A DNA stretch of 64,000 bases from an uncultured Aquimarina sp. (GTDB lineage: Bacteria; Bacteroidota; Bacteroidia; Flavobacteriales; Flavobacteriaceae): assembly GCA_947498785.1 (NCBI GenBank), contig CANMLS010000006.1, positions 1 to 64,000 of the forward strand. The letters are read 5' to 3'. The stretch's first letter is position 1. Every line of letters starts with the position of its first letter. Below are positions 27,381 to 36,343 of this stretch, piece by piece. A program made the position numbers and the translations under genes. The notes beneath the pieces were generated by a model. That model worked only from the letters and a program-made list of their open reading frames with translations, had not been told where the DNA came from and searched no databases.

Positions 27381-28832
27381 TTATAATTTTATATCAGCGA
27401 TCTTTATTCCAAAATAAAGTTCTAATACTTTCAGTTTAAAAATATAATCAAATTTATTTTGCACTTCCTGACTTTGTGCATTCTCCAATCTAAATTTTGA
27501 TTGACTAAAATCAAACGCATTGGTTAACCCCACATCATAACGATCTTTTGCATATTCGTAGGCTCTCTCCTGAGCTTTTACTGAAACTTGTGCTGCTTCA
27601 TATGCTTCTGCTGCCCCTTTAGCATCAAGGTAAGCCTGATATACATTACTATCAAGGTCTAATTGTGCTTGTTCTAGTTGAAACTCGGTACGTTCTACGT
27701 TTATTTTGCTTCTTTTTACTGTATTTCTTGCAGAAAACCCATTAAATATTGGAACTGATAAGGACAATCCATATCTAAGCCCATCATTTGTATATAATTG
27801 TTTGATATATGAATTAGGGTTTTGTTCTACCAACAGCAAATTAGGTGATTGGGCGATTACATTCTGCCCTGTTGCTTCGACTGTACCAATGCTTTGTGTT
27901 AATATCGGATTATTTTCATCTAATATTCTGGCAAAACCTTTAGCTCCTGATTCTCTTGTATCGTATCCAAACGCACCATTTAAAGTTGGGTAGTATGCTC
28001 CTCTAGCAATCTCAAGATCCTTTTCTGCAATAAGCTTATTTTGCTCAGCAATTTGTACTTCATATCTCGATTCTCTGGCCCTTGCAATCACTTGATCTAT
28101 TGGCTTATTTAGCATTTCAGAGACAGGAACCAAATATTCTTGTTCTACAATATCAAAACTTGCATAATCCTTAATCAATAATCTCTGTGCTAAACCTACC
28201 AATGCTATTTGTACAGCATTCTCTGCCTGTACAATTCTTGTTAATTCATCGGCAGATGTTGCTTCTATTTCCAAAAGATCTCCTTGTGGAAGAACCCCTG
28301 CCTCTACAAGATCTTTGGTACGTTGCAATTGTTCTAACGTAATCTCGTGTTGTTTTTCAATTACTTTTAAAGATTCTTTATTTAATAACACTTGCAAATA
28401 ACTATTAGCAACAAACAACGCAATATCATCTTTTGATTTTCCTAAATTATATTGACTCAACAACTTATTAAGTTTAGCTCTCTGAAATCTTTTTACATTT
28501 CGTAAACCATTAAATATGGTAATTCCTACATTTATTCCATAACTCGAACTTCTAAATGTCTGAGTTCTATTTTCATTTGTAATTGGATCTGTTGATAAAC
28601 CTGAACTCCAAAAATTTGATGCAGATGCATTCAAAGTTGGGAGGAAATTTCCTATCGCATCTAGTCTATCGATACTTGTTGCATCTACATCTAGTTCTGA
28701 TTGTTTGATTGTAATATTATTTTCTAAAGCGTACTCTACACATTCGCGTAATGTCCATTTTTTTTCCTGTGCTTGACTTCCTAATCCTGAAAAGAGTGTA
28801 ATAATACATAAAACTAAGACTTTAATTCTCAT
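27381..28832 (-). CDS. TolC-family outer-membrane efflux channel
   Basis: A 483-residue outer-membrane factor. I place the start at ATG 28832 because it opens a normal signal peptide (MRIKVLVLCIITLFSGLGSQ, cleavage about residue 21); the frame is open 18 codons further upstream without conserved sequence. The opening KWTLRECVEYALENNITIKQ is the standard TolC beginning. Two halves each supply a helical hairpin and strand pair; NPSAY-like turns are replaced here by INGLRNVKRF and NGFSARNTVK. Trimers form the outer channel for the two adaptors encoded either side. Confidence 0.92.
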   Translation of the reverse strand: MRIKVLVLCIITLFSGLGSQAQEKKWTLRECVEYALENNITIKQSELDVDATSIDRLDAIGNFLPTLNASASNFWSSGLSTDPITNENRTQTFRSSSYGINVGITIFNGLRNVKRFQRAKLNKLLSQYNLGKSKDDIALFVANSYLQVLLNKESLKVIEKQHEITLEQLQRTKDLVEAGVLPQGDLLEIEATSADELTRIVQAENAVQIALVGLAQRLLIKDYASFDIVEQEYLVPVSEMLNKPIDQVIARARESRYEVQIAEQNKLIAEKDLEIARGAYYPTLNGAFGYDTRESGAKGFARILDENNPILTQSIGTVEATGQNVIAQSPNLLLVEQNPNSYIKQLYTNDGLRYGLSLSVPIFNGFSARNTVKRSKINVERTEFQLEQAQLDLDSNVYQAYLDAKGAAEAYEAAQVSVKAQERAYEYAKDRYDVGLTNAFDFSQSKFRLENAQSQEVQNKFDYIFKLKVLELYFGIKIADIKL

Positions 28833-28936
28833 AAGTTTAAAATTTAAAGTACTACCTCGACTTAAGTCTTTTAATATTAATTTCATACTACGTATATGTA
28901 TATATTTGATTGATGTTGTTACAGATTATTTTAAAA

Positions 28937-30049
28937 TTAATTTTCAAACTCGGGTTTTTTGATGATATTCCATACTTTCACTTTATCATCCTTGTTAATC
29001 CCGCTTTTGATTTCAACGTTTATTCCATCACTAATACCAAGTTCTATATTTTTATTTTCAAACTGTTGCTCACCTGTTAGAATTTCTACAAATGGTTTTT
29101 TTGTTTTTGTATCATATTGTATTAATGCTTCTTTCAAAGCCATAACACTATCTGCTTTTGCTAAAATAATGGAGGCATTTGCACTCAAGCCTGCACGAAT
29201 AAAAGTAGTGTCTTTTTTATCTAATGTTCCTTTGATTTCAAACTGTATTGCTCCATTTTCTTCTTTTCCTTTTGGAGCGATATAATCCAAAACAGCATCA
29301 AATTTTTTATTCTCTATTGCTCCAACAGTAATTTCTAAAGGTAAATTTTCTTTGATTTTACCAACTTCACTCTCATCTACTTTTCCTTCAAAAATCATAT
29401 CTCCTACATCAGCTATTGTGGCAATAGTAGTTCCATCATTAAAATTATTAGCTTCTATAACCTGATTTCCTGCCTTTACAGGAACTTCTAAAATCATTCC
29501 TGTCACAGTAGAACGTATTAGCGTATTTGCCACACTTCCTAACCCTCTTGCTGTACCGGTTCTAACGATCTGATAGTTTTGTTTTGCTGATTCATAGGTT
29601 TGTTTAGCTTGTTTATAAGAAACATCTACTCCATCAAATTCATTTGCAGAAATCACCCCTTTATCAAAAAGTTCTTTTTGCCTATTATAAACTTTATCCT
29701 GATTATCTAGTCCTATTTTAGCAGTTTCTACAGCATTCTGAGCACTTTGTAAAGATGATACATTTGGAACAACTCTAATTTTGGCAATAAGATCTCCAGA
29801 TTTGATTTGATCTCCTGCTTCGATATATATTTCTTCAATAATTCCAGAAATATTAGGCTTAATTAAAACCTCTTCTTTTGGGACTATACTTCCAGTAGCA
29901 ACAGCTTTCTTTATTATTGTTTCTGTCGTAGCTTGTTCTGTTTCGTATATAACTGGATTTTCCTGATTTTTTTGATATAAATAATATAATGAACCTCCAA
30001 ATACAACTACTATAATAAGTAAAATAATGATAGTTACAGTTTTTTTCAT
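28937..30049 (-). CDS. MacA/HlyD-type periplasmic adaptor, copy 1
   Basis: A 370-residue adaptor with an N-terminal membrane anchor (about 5-24), lipoyl half KPNISGIIEEIYIEAGDQI, a coiled-coil hairpin with GVISANEFDGV, the second half STVTGMILEVPVKAGNQVIE and a barrel domain (LPLEITVGAIENKKFD). It differs clearly from the other adaptor and is about 55 residues shorter. It lies 63 bases downstream of the permease genes, so it is the more likely direct partner of those permeases. Having two adaptors in one run is noted separately. Confidence 0.92.
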   Translation of the reverse strand: MKKTVTIIILLIIVVVFGGSLYYLYQKNQENPVIYETEQATTETIIKKAVATGSIVPKEEVLIKPNISGIIEEIYIEAGDQIKSGDLIAKIRVVPNVSSLQSAQNAVETAKIGLDNQDKVYNRQKELFDKGVISANEFDGVDVSYKQAKQTYESAKQNYQIVRTGTARGLGSVANTLIRSTVTGMILEVPVKAGNQVIEANNFNDGTTIATIADVGDMIFEGKVDESEVGKIKENLPLEITVGAIENKKFDAVLDYIAPKGKEENGAIQFEIKGTLDKKDTTFIRAGLSANASIILAKADSVMALKEALIQYDTKTKKPFVEILTGEQQFENKNIELGISDGINVEIKSGINKDDKVKVWNIIKKPEFEN

Positions 30050-30112
30050 TTTAGTTTCTCTATTGATTAATGATTATCCTCATTTTGTAGGATAGAAAAT
30101 ATGATTGATTAG

Positions 30113-31378
30113 TTATTCAGTTCGTAATGCGTCTATAGGTTTTGTCTTTATTGCCACCTGAGCTGGTATTAACCCTGCTAATAGCCCACTAGTAACAAGT
30201 ATAAATAAAGCTATAAATACTACAGTAAGATCGACACTTGGATTTGCAAACATGCTATCTTCATTGGTTGGTGATCCATCCAGAATTTTATTAATTAAAA
30301 AGATGATTCCTGTAGAAATTGCTATCCCCGTCATTCCAGAAATAATAGTTAAAAAGATTGATTCTAATAAGATTTGACCTCTTACAGCCCATGGTGATGC
30401 TCCCAATGCTCTCCTAATCCCAATTTCTTTGGTTCTTTCTTTTACAACAATAAGCATGATATTACTTATCCCTATAATTCCTGATAATAGTATAAGTGTA
30501 CCTACAAAATATGCAACTCCTTTTAGTGCTATAAACAAACCATTTATTTTATTAAATTCTTTATAAAGATCAAAGTTACCAATGGCTCGATTATCTTCTG
30601 GATGAATAGTATGATTAGTCTTAACAACCTCTAGAATATCTTTCTTTAAATTTGTTATAGATTTACCATCCTGCGCTGTAATTGCCATCCAACCAACTCG
30701 TTCTCCATAATTAAATGCTTGAGAAAAAGAGGTAAAAGGAACAAAGATTTCTTTTTGTCCTTCTTCTCCATCACCATTATTAGATTTTTTGGAGTAGGTA
30801 CCTATTACCATAAAATTGACTCCTTGTATTTTGATATATTCTCCAATAGGTTCCTCTCCTTCTTCAAACAATTCTTTTCTTACTCCTTCACCTATAACAG
30901 CAACTTTTCTTTTGTCATCAATATCTCCATAATTAATAAAACGACCAGAGGTAATATTAATCGGATCTTGCCTTATAATTTCTGGATAGTCACCATATAC
31001 ATTAAATGCACCAGTATTTAATCCCCTTACTACATTATTCGCTCCTCTAAATCCTCCCAACCTATTCCTTGGAGATATATATAACAATCCAGGAACCTGC
31101 TCTCTAATAGAAGGCACATCGCCTATTTTAAAATTGTATCTTCTTCCTTTTGGCAATCCTTTGTAGGGTTTGGACGCCGTTTGGGTCCACATAAACATGG
31201 TATTGGTAGCAATATCACCAAAACCTTGTTTTACTCCATTCTCCAAACCTTTTCCTGCTGCCAAAAGAATAACTAATATAAATATTCCCCAAAACACTCC
31301 AAAAGCTGTTAGTAAAGTTCTAAACCAATTCGCGGTTAACGCCTCTAGTATTTCATTCCATCGATCCCTGTTAAACAT
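30113..31378 (-). CDS. MacB-like ABC transporter permease, copy 2
   Basis: A 421-residue membrane protein with the MacB layout: one N-terminal membrane helix (about 18-40, WFRTLLTAFGVFWGIFILVI), a large periplasmic domain (about 45-280) and three C-terminal helices of the FtsX domain. The coupling-helix segment VVKERTKEIGIRRALGASPW is typical. It starts one base after its homologue ends and both end in a similar PIDALR motif, so they are a duplicated pair. Such proteins drive mechanotransmission, pushing substrates from the periplasm through a TolC channel. Confidence 0.92.
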   Translation of the reverse strand: MFNRDRWNEILEALTANWFRTLLTAFGVFWGIFILVILLAAGKGLENGVKQGFGDIATNTMFMWTQTASKPYKGLPKGRRYNFKIGDVPSIREQVPGLLYISPRNRLGGFRGANNVVRGLNTGAFNVYGDYPEIIRQDPINITSGRFINYGDIDDKRKVAVIGEGVRKELFEEGEEPIGEYIKIQGVNFMVIGTYSKKSNNGDGEEGQKEIFVPFTSFSQAFNYGERVGWMAITAQDGKSITNLKKDILEVVKTNHTIHPEDNRAIGNFDLYKEFNKINGLFIALKGVAYFVGTLILLSGIIGISNIMLIVVKERTKEIGIRRALGASPWAVRGQILLESIFLTIISGMTGIAISTGIIFLINKILDGSPTNEDSMFANPSVDLTVVFIALFILVTSGLLAGLIPAQVAIKTKPIDALRTE

Positions 31379-31379
31379 A

Positions 31380-32630
31380 TTATTCGTCTCTTAGTGCAAC
31401 AATAGGTTTGATTCTCACGGCTCGCCATGCAGGAAAAAAACCTGCCATAGCACCTGCAAAAATGAGTATAAAAACAGTGGTGATAGCCACATTAAAATCT
31501 ACTGAAGGATTTCTTATAAAATCTGTTTGTATCATAGGCCCTGCTAATTCCAATAATGCCAATCCAAAGACAAGTCCAGTAAAACCAGCAATTGCGGTAA
31601 CAAAAATTGCTTCTTGTAGAATCATACCAATAATAGAACTCGGTTGAGCTCCTAATGCTTTACGAATACCAATTTCTTTAGTTCTTTCTTTTACAATAAT
31701 CAGCATGATATTACTTACTCCTACTACACCTGCAATAATTGTACATATCCCTACCCACCAGAAAAAAGCTTTGATCATAAACATAAGGTTATAGAATCTC
31801 TTTGCTCCTTCAAGTGAATTATTTACTCCAATGGCACGCTCGTCTTCTGGTGCAACAATATGCTTTGATTTAAGATATGCTGTCATAGACTCAACAAACT
31901 CCTCTGATTTTTGTACCGCAGTTTCAAAATTTTCTTCTGGTTTTAAAGTATATGCTAACCCTTGAACTTTATGACCTTTATTAAATACCTGTTGCGCTAT
32001 TGGAGGAGGAATAAACACTCGATCCTCTTCTCTTTCTCCTGCCTTATCTGAATATACACCGATCACTTTAAAAGGAATATCATTTATTTGTATATATTCT
32101 CCAATAGGCGTTTTCTCTTTATCTTTAAAAAGATCTTTTTTGATCTTGTTTCCTATAATTGCAACTTTATTTAGTTCATCGATATCTTTTTTATTGATAA
32201 ATCGCCCTTCGATCATCTCTTGATTTTCTATCATTTGAAATTCTGGAAATATCCCTTCGATACCATAGCTACCTGACTCTTTCTTATAGTTAACCACTAC
32301 TCCCCATTCTCTAGCTCTTGAAGATTTATATTCTAAATACTTTTGATTTTTCTTGTTGATAAAATCATAATCTTCATTGGTCATTTCTATTCTTCTACCA
32401 GGATTTAATCCTTTATATTCAACAGAAGTAGTTCTAGTCCAAACCCAGATACTATTAGAAGCATCATTCTCAAATTCTTTTGCAATACCATTTTGCATTC
32501 CTTGTCCTACTCCTAATAGAAGAACGAGAATAAATATTCCTGAAGCTACAGAAACACCTGTAAGAAAGGTACGTAACTTATTTTTTGCTATTGTTTCAAA
32601 TATTTCTTGCCAACGCTCTAGACTAAACAT
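31380..32630 (-). CDS. MacB-like ABC transporter permease, copy 1
   Basis: A 416-residue protein with the same MacB architecture: N-terminal helix (about 18-40, KLRTFLTGVSVASGIFILVL), periplasmic domain and three FtsX helices. The coupling segment VKERTKEIGIRKALGAQPSS is present and the end reads PIVALRDE. Its start overlaps the ATPase gene by 8 bases, which points to translational coupling and to a shared transporter. The two permeases are divergent enough that a heterodimer with the single ATPase is likely. The substrate is not predictable. Confidence 0.92.
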   Translation of the reverse strand: MFSLERWQEIFETIAKNKLRTFLTGVSVASGIFILVLLLGVGQGMQNGIAKEFENDASNSIWVWTRTTSVEYKGLNPGRRIEMTNEDYDFINKKNQKYLEYKSSRAREWGVVVNYKKESGSYGIEGIFPEFQMIENQEMIEGRFINKKDIDELNKVAIIGNKIKKDLFKDKEKTPIGEYIQINDIPFKVIGVYSDKAGEREEDRVFIPPPIAQQVFNKGHKVQGLAYTLKPEENFETAVQKSEEFVESMTAYLKSKHIVAPEDERAIGVNNSLEGAKRFYNLMFMIKAFFWWVGICTIIAGVVGVSNIMLIIVKERTKEIGIRKALGAQPSSIIGMILQEAIFVTAIAGFTGLVFGLALLELAGPMIQTDFIRNPSVDFNVAITTVFILIFAGAMAGFFPAWRAVRIKPIVALRDE

Positions 32631-33324
32631 TTGCAGTAGCTTTTACTTGATTAACAACAGTATCATCAATGATAACTCCATCTTTCAGATTTACGATACG
32701 TTTGGTCATATCAGCAATATCTGGCTCATGGGTAACAATAAGAATAGTTTTTCCTTCATCATTAATCCCCTGAATCAACTCCATAACTTCATAAGAAGTT
32801 TTTGTATCTAAAGCTCCAGTTGGTTCATCGGCTAATAATACTTTTGGTTCTGACGCCAGTGCTCTAGCGATAGCAACTCTCTGTTTTTGCCCTCCTGACA
32901 ACTCATTAGGATGATGTGTTGCCCAATCTGCTAATCCAACTTTTGAAAGATAATGTATTGCCTTTTCTAATCTCTCTTTTCTCTTCATACCTTGATAATA
33001 TAAAGGCATGGCAACATTATCTATTGCAGTCTTGTAATTAATCAAATTAAATGACTGAAAAATAAAACCAAGAAATTTATTCCTGTATTGCGCAGCTATT
33101 TTTTCATTTAAGTTTTTAATTGGCATTCCATCTAAGAAATAACTACCGTTATCTGCTTCGTCCAACATTCCTAAAATATTTAACAAGGTGGATTTCCCAG
33201 ATCCCGAAGATCCCATAATGGACACTAATTCTCCTTCTTTTACACTAAAATCTATTCCTTTAAGTACGTGAAGCGAATTGCTTCCCATTTTGTATGATTT
33301 ATGTAAGTCTTTTATTTCAATCAT
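32623..33324 (-). CDS. MacB/LolD-type ABC transporter ATPase
   Basis: A 233-residue nucleotide-binding subunit with Walker A GSSGSGKST (38-46), Q-loop Gln90, signature LSGGQKQR (142-149), Walker B VLLADEP (162-168) and an H-loop in VTHEPDIAD. The sequence is most like the MacB/LolD subgroup that powers periplasmic export or lipoprotein release. It is the first gene of the export operon (ATPase, two permeases, adaptor, TolC, adaptor) and overlaps the first permease by 8 bases. Confidence 0.95.
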   Translation of the reverse strand: MIEIKDLHKSYKMGSNSLHVLKGIDFSVKEGELVSIMGSSGSGKSTLLNILGMLDEADNGSYFLDGMPIKNLNEKIAAQYRNKFLGFIFQSFNLINYKTAIDNVAMPLYYQGMKRKERLEKAIHYLSKVGLADWATHHPNELSGGQKQRVAIARALASEPKVLLADEPTGALDTKTSYEVMELIQGINDEGKTILIVTHEPDIADMTKRIVNLKDGVIIDDTVVNQVKATANV

Positions 33325-33456
33325 AATACTGGATTAGGATTTTAGAAGCACAAAAACTATACCTCTATAAAATAAAACTCGCTAACACATCTAAAACCCA
33401 AATGGTTTTAGATCAATCTATAAGCTTCCCATTGAAGACTTTTAATTGGTTAGTGC

Positions 33457-33476
33457 AGTCTTATCTACATAAGACT
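33457..33476 (-). terminator. Possible terminator between two minus-strand operons
   Basis: AGTCTTAT (33457-33464) pairs with ATAAGACT (33469-33476) around CTAC, and the stem extends imperfectly on both sides (TTAGT / ACTAA). It lies about 60 bases past the stop of the 77-residue gene and before the ABC ATPase gene. The minus-strand T tail is poor. Confidence 0.4.
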
Positions 33477-33534
33477 AACTAATTGTCATTTTTGTTACAC
33501 CTTGTATTGTTATGGAAATGTTAAAATTAAGAAA

Positions 33535-33768
33535 TCACAACCCCTTTGATCTTTTGGGCTTTTTTTTATTTCTATAGATAAGGTAACCAACTCCTCCAAT
33601 CAAAATATATGGGATAATCATTAAATATACTATTCCGTTATTTATGCCCTTTGCTGTCTCCTGCCCTTCTTCACTCTCCAAAACCGCTCTACACATCGCG
33701 CATTGTGCTTCTGCTGATGTGGACAACATTAAGAAAAGAATTAGAATGCAGATTATTTTAGTTTTCAT
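33535..33768 (-). CDS. Small membrane protein with a CxxC motif
   Basis: A 77-residue protein with a signal peptide (about 1-21, ending AEAQ), then CAMCRAVLE giving a CxxC directly at the mature N-terminus (Cys23, Cys26), one membrane helix (about 46-65, GIVYLMIIPYILIGGVGYLIY) and a basic tail (NKKKPKRSK). I do not know a named family. It is the last gene of a run with DUF420 and SCO proteins, so a part in copper handling or oxidase assembly is plausible, but this is inference from position and the cysteine pair. Confidence 0.75.
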   Translation of the reverse strand: MKTKIICILILFLMLSTSAEAQCAMCRAVLESEEGQETAKGINNGIVYLMIIPYILIGGVGYLIYRNKKKPKRSKGL

Positions 33769-33792
33769 TAATATTTTTTAACAACATTCCTT

Positions 33793-34335
33793 TTAAACGT
33801 AATAAGGTGAAATCATAAGATACACAACCACACCTGTAATAGCCACATATAACCAAATCGGAAATGTAATTCTTGCAATTTTCTTATGCTTATCAAAATT
33901 TTTGGTCAATGCTTTCACATAAGTAATTAACACAAAAGGAATAATGATTACAGATAATATTATATGTGTAATCAAAATAAAATAATATATATAACGTATT
34001 ATGCCTTCTCCTCCAAACCTAGTTGAATCACTCGTCATATGATATGCTATGTACATTAATAAAAAAAGCACTGAGCACATAATTGCTGTTTTCATGAGCT
34101 TTTCATGTAGTGTAACTTTTTTATTTTTTATTGCCCACAATGCAGCAAGAAGAATTATAGCAGTAATACCATTGATTGAAGCATAAATAGGAGGCAAAAA
34201 AGTAAGGGGCTGCACATCAAATCCCAATTTTCTTAAATTAACCCCAAATAATGCTGCTACAGCCAGAGGAATAACAATAGACAAAACTACAATCCACTTA
34301 TTATATTTCTTTTCTACTTCTGATAGGTTACTCAT
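33793..34335 (-). CDS. DUF420 membrane protein
   Basis: A 180-residue protein with about five membrane helices and the DUF420 pattern: LPPIYASINGITAIILL, VTLHEKLMKTAIMCSVLFL, YHMTSDSTRFGG and FPIWLYVAITGVVVYLM. The conserved His residues within helices (HEKLMK, YHMT, THIILS) suggest heme or metal contact. DUF420 proteins are regularly encoded with cytochrome c oxidase assembly genes and are distantly like CtaM-type factors. The start overlaps the SCO gene by 8 bases, so the two are translationally linked. Confidence 0.88.
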   Translation of the reverse strand: MSNLSEVEKKYNKWIVVLSIVIPLAVAALFGVNLRKLGFDVQPLTFLPPIYASINGITAIILLAALWAIKNKKVTLHEKLMKTAIMCSVLFLLMYIAYHMTSDSTRFGGEGIIRYIYYFILITHIILSVIIIPFVLITYVKALTKNFDKHKKIARITFPIWLYVAITGVVVYLMISPYYV

Positions 34336-35062
34336 CTTTATTTAAAAGTTTTTTTATGTCTTGCAATAAAATAGTTATCTGTTCTTCTTCTCCATTTTCA
34401 TCTACTTTTTCCTCTACTCCAATTGTTCCTCTATAGTAAATGATAGGATTACCAGAACTATCATATCTTGATCGCACATATCCTTCCTGATCTATTAATG
34501 CAAAATAGCCATTATGTTCAAACCCGCCTTGTACTTCTGGATTCTCTGCTGCATAAATATTAAATCCTGTATTGGCAAGTTCATATATATTTTCTCTATC
34601 GCCTGTTAAAAAATGCCATTCGGGATCAGTTACTTTATAATTTTCTGCATATTTCTTAAGTCTACCTGGAGTATCAAATTTTGGATTAATCGTAAAAGAA
34701 GCGATTCCAAAATTTTCAAAATCCTTCAATTCATTTTGAAGATATACCAAATTTTTATTCATCTTAGGGCAAATTGTAGGACAACTTATAAAGAAAAATT
34801 CAACTAAATACACTTTACCTTTATAATCATGATTTGTAATAAGAATGCTATCTTGATTTAGAAAAGCAAAACCTGGAACTTTCTTTGGTTCTCCGTTTAG
34901 TTTTATAAAGGCTAATTTTTCATTAGTAATCGGATTAGAAGCACTCATTCGATCATTTTTGACTATCGAAGTATCCTTAACTCTATTTACTATTTTAGGA
35001 ATAAAAATTATACCGAAGATTAATATAATAAATGATATGCCTACATATGAGTATTTTTTCAT
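34328..35062 (-). CDS. SCO-family copper chaperone
   Basis: A 244-residue membrane-anchored protein (helix about 5-24) with a thioredoxin fold facing the periplasm. The copper ligands are present: FFISCPTICP (Cys94, Cys98) and the distant His183 in GGFEHNGYF. SCO proteins deliver copper to, or reduce, the CuA site of oxidase subunit II, whose gene (coxB) is about 27 kb away in this window. Gene order with DUF420 and COX3/COX4 genes supports that role. Confidence 0.95.
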   Translation of the reverse strand: MKKYSYVGISFIILIFGIIFIPKIVNRVKDTSIVKNDRMSASNPITNEKLAFIKLNGEPKKVPGFAFLNQDSILITNHDYKGKVYLVEFFFISCPTICPKMNKNLVYLQNELKDFENFGIASFTINPKFDTPGRLKKYAENYKVTDPEWHFLTGDRENIYELANTGFNIYAAENPEVQGGFEHNGYFALIDQEGYVRSRYDSSGNPIIYYRGTIGVEEKVDENGEEEQITILLQDIKKLLNKDE

Positions 35063-35170
35063 GTTTTCGGTTTATTTGTTATAGGTTGTTTATATAAATA
35101 ATCAAAACAAAATCAATAACAATGAATTATTCAAATATAAAGAAGAATTCAAATTATGTATATTTTAGCT

Positions 35171-35824
35171 TTATTTCTCTTTCCGATCTGCCTTATATTT
35201 CTTGAGTGCCAATCGATATTCTGCAAGAACAACCTTGACATCATCAACCATTACATTGGACAAATCTGCTACAGAACTTGCATCATAGCCATACACCTTA
35301 GATTCATTTTCTTTTAGTTCACCATCCCTGCCTCTTAAATCACCATTTTTATCAATAATATATACATACTTTGTAGATAAATTCTCATCGAGCTGATGGG
35401 GAGTATTAAGACTTTTAAAAAGAGTTTTTATACTTTCTTCAGTTCCAAAAACAAATTTCCATTCTGACACATCTGTTATATCATCCAGCTCTTCTAATAG
35501 TTCTTTGGCAGCATTTTCACTTCCGTAAGGTAAAACAACAACAAATTGAAAATCCTGAAACCCATGATTCTTCTTATAAATCTTTTGGTTGAGATTAAAG
35601 GCATTACCTTGTTTGTTAAATATATTTTTTCCAAAAAAGCCTAATATTGTAATTTTATCTTGAAAATTAATTTCTTCACCCGAAAGAGCTTCAAAATTTT
35701 TAAGATCCCCTACCGAATCATTTAAAACTGGAAGTTTTGCAAAATTATGAACTCCTGAAGCGAAGAATAAATATGCTACCAAAGGCAGTACGAATAAGAC
35801 ACCTAAAACAAGAAATTTCTTCAT
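35171..35824 (-). CDS. Cysteine-less SCO/thioredoxin-like membrane protein
   Basis: A 217-residue protein with one N-terminal membrane helix (about 4-22) and a thioredoxin-like domain. Strand phrases ITILGFFGKNIFNKQGNAF, FQFVVVLPYGSE and KYVYIIDKNGDLRGRDGE look like the SCO/AhpC superfamily, but there is no cysteine anywhere in the chain, so neither redox chemistry nor Cys-based copper binding is possible. The gene sits between the SCO gene and the COX4 terminator. A structural role in oxidase assembly is a guess from position. Confidence 0.7.
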   Translation of the reverse strand: MKKFLVLGVLFVLPLVAYLFFASGVHNFAKLPVLNDSVGDLKNFEALSGEEINFQDKITILGFFGKNIFNKQGNAFNLNQKIYKKNHGFQDFQFVVVLPYGSENAAKELLEELDDITDVSEWKFVFGTEESIKTLFKSLNTPHQLDENLSTKYVYIIDKNGDLRGRDGELKENESKVYGYDASSVADLSNVMVDDVKVVLAEYRLALKKYKADRKEK

Positions 35825-35904
35825 TTATAACAACAAACTTTATTCATCCAAATGGTTCAAGAATATGTACTTATAAAAGTCATTTGGATATGACTACAAA
35901 AATA

Positions 35905-35933
35905 AAAAAGACGGTTTAAAAAACCGTCTTTTT
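35905..35933 (-). terminator. Strong terminator after the COX3-COX4 genes
   Basis: A 13-base-pair stem (35905-35917 with 35921-35933, core AAAAAGACGGTTT) with a 3-base loop and A-rich flanking DNA on the plus strand, giving a T tail on the minus strand. It lies 30 bases after the COX4 stop. Because both flanks are A/T-rich it could work in either direction. Confidence 0.8.
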
Positions 35934-35963
35934 ACAATGCTTTTAACTTATATATAAAAAGGG

Positions 35964-36323
35964 TTAAAAGTCCCAGCTTTTATGCCCGGCTTTAAAAACT
36001 TCATATATGTAATCTCCTTCTGTAAGAAGGATAAAAATCAAATAACAAATTAAGAACACAGCGGTCCAAACTACTGATCTTCTTAACCCCTTGGTTTCTC
36101 CTTCCATATGCATGAAGGACCAGGTAATATAGTATGCTTTATAAATAGTTAGTATAATAAATATCCAGTTTAGTAATTTCATACTAATTAAAGTAGTTTC
36201 TACTAAAAATGCGGGCTTTATGATCCCAAGTATTACTTCAACTATTGTAACTACAGACAATAGGATAAATACCTTCCATATTTTTGCTGTATTCGATTCG
36301 TGATGTGCTGTATCGTGTGTCAT
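35964..36323 (-). CDS. Cytochrome c oxidase subunit IV-family protein
   Basis: A 119-residue protein with three membrane helices (about 15-32, 45-65 and 83-103). The family phrase KIWKVFILLSVVTIVEVILGI, the TWSFMHMEGETKGLRR loop and the SFMHM motif fit the prokaryotic COX4 family found in flavobacterial oxidase clusters. It is a small accessory subunit with no redox group. The start is 20 bases after the 327-residue COX3 gene, so both belong to one transcript. Confidence 0.9.
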   Translation of the reverse strand: MTHDTAHHESNTAKIWKVFILLSVVTIVEVILGIIKPAFLVETTLISMKLLNWIFIILTIYKAYYITWSFMHMEGETKGLRRSVVWTAVFLICYLIFILLTEGDYIYEVFKAGHKSWDF

Positions 36324-36343
36324 AAATAACTACTATATTTTTA

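Noticed and set aside
28833-28886. 18-codon upstream extension of the TolC gene
   Set aside because: The extension has no signal-peptide character; ATG 28832 begins a normal one.
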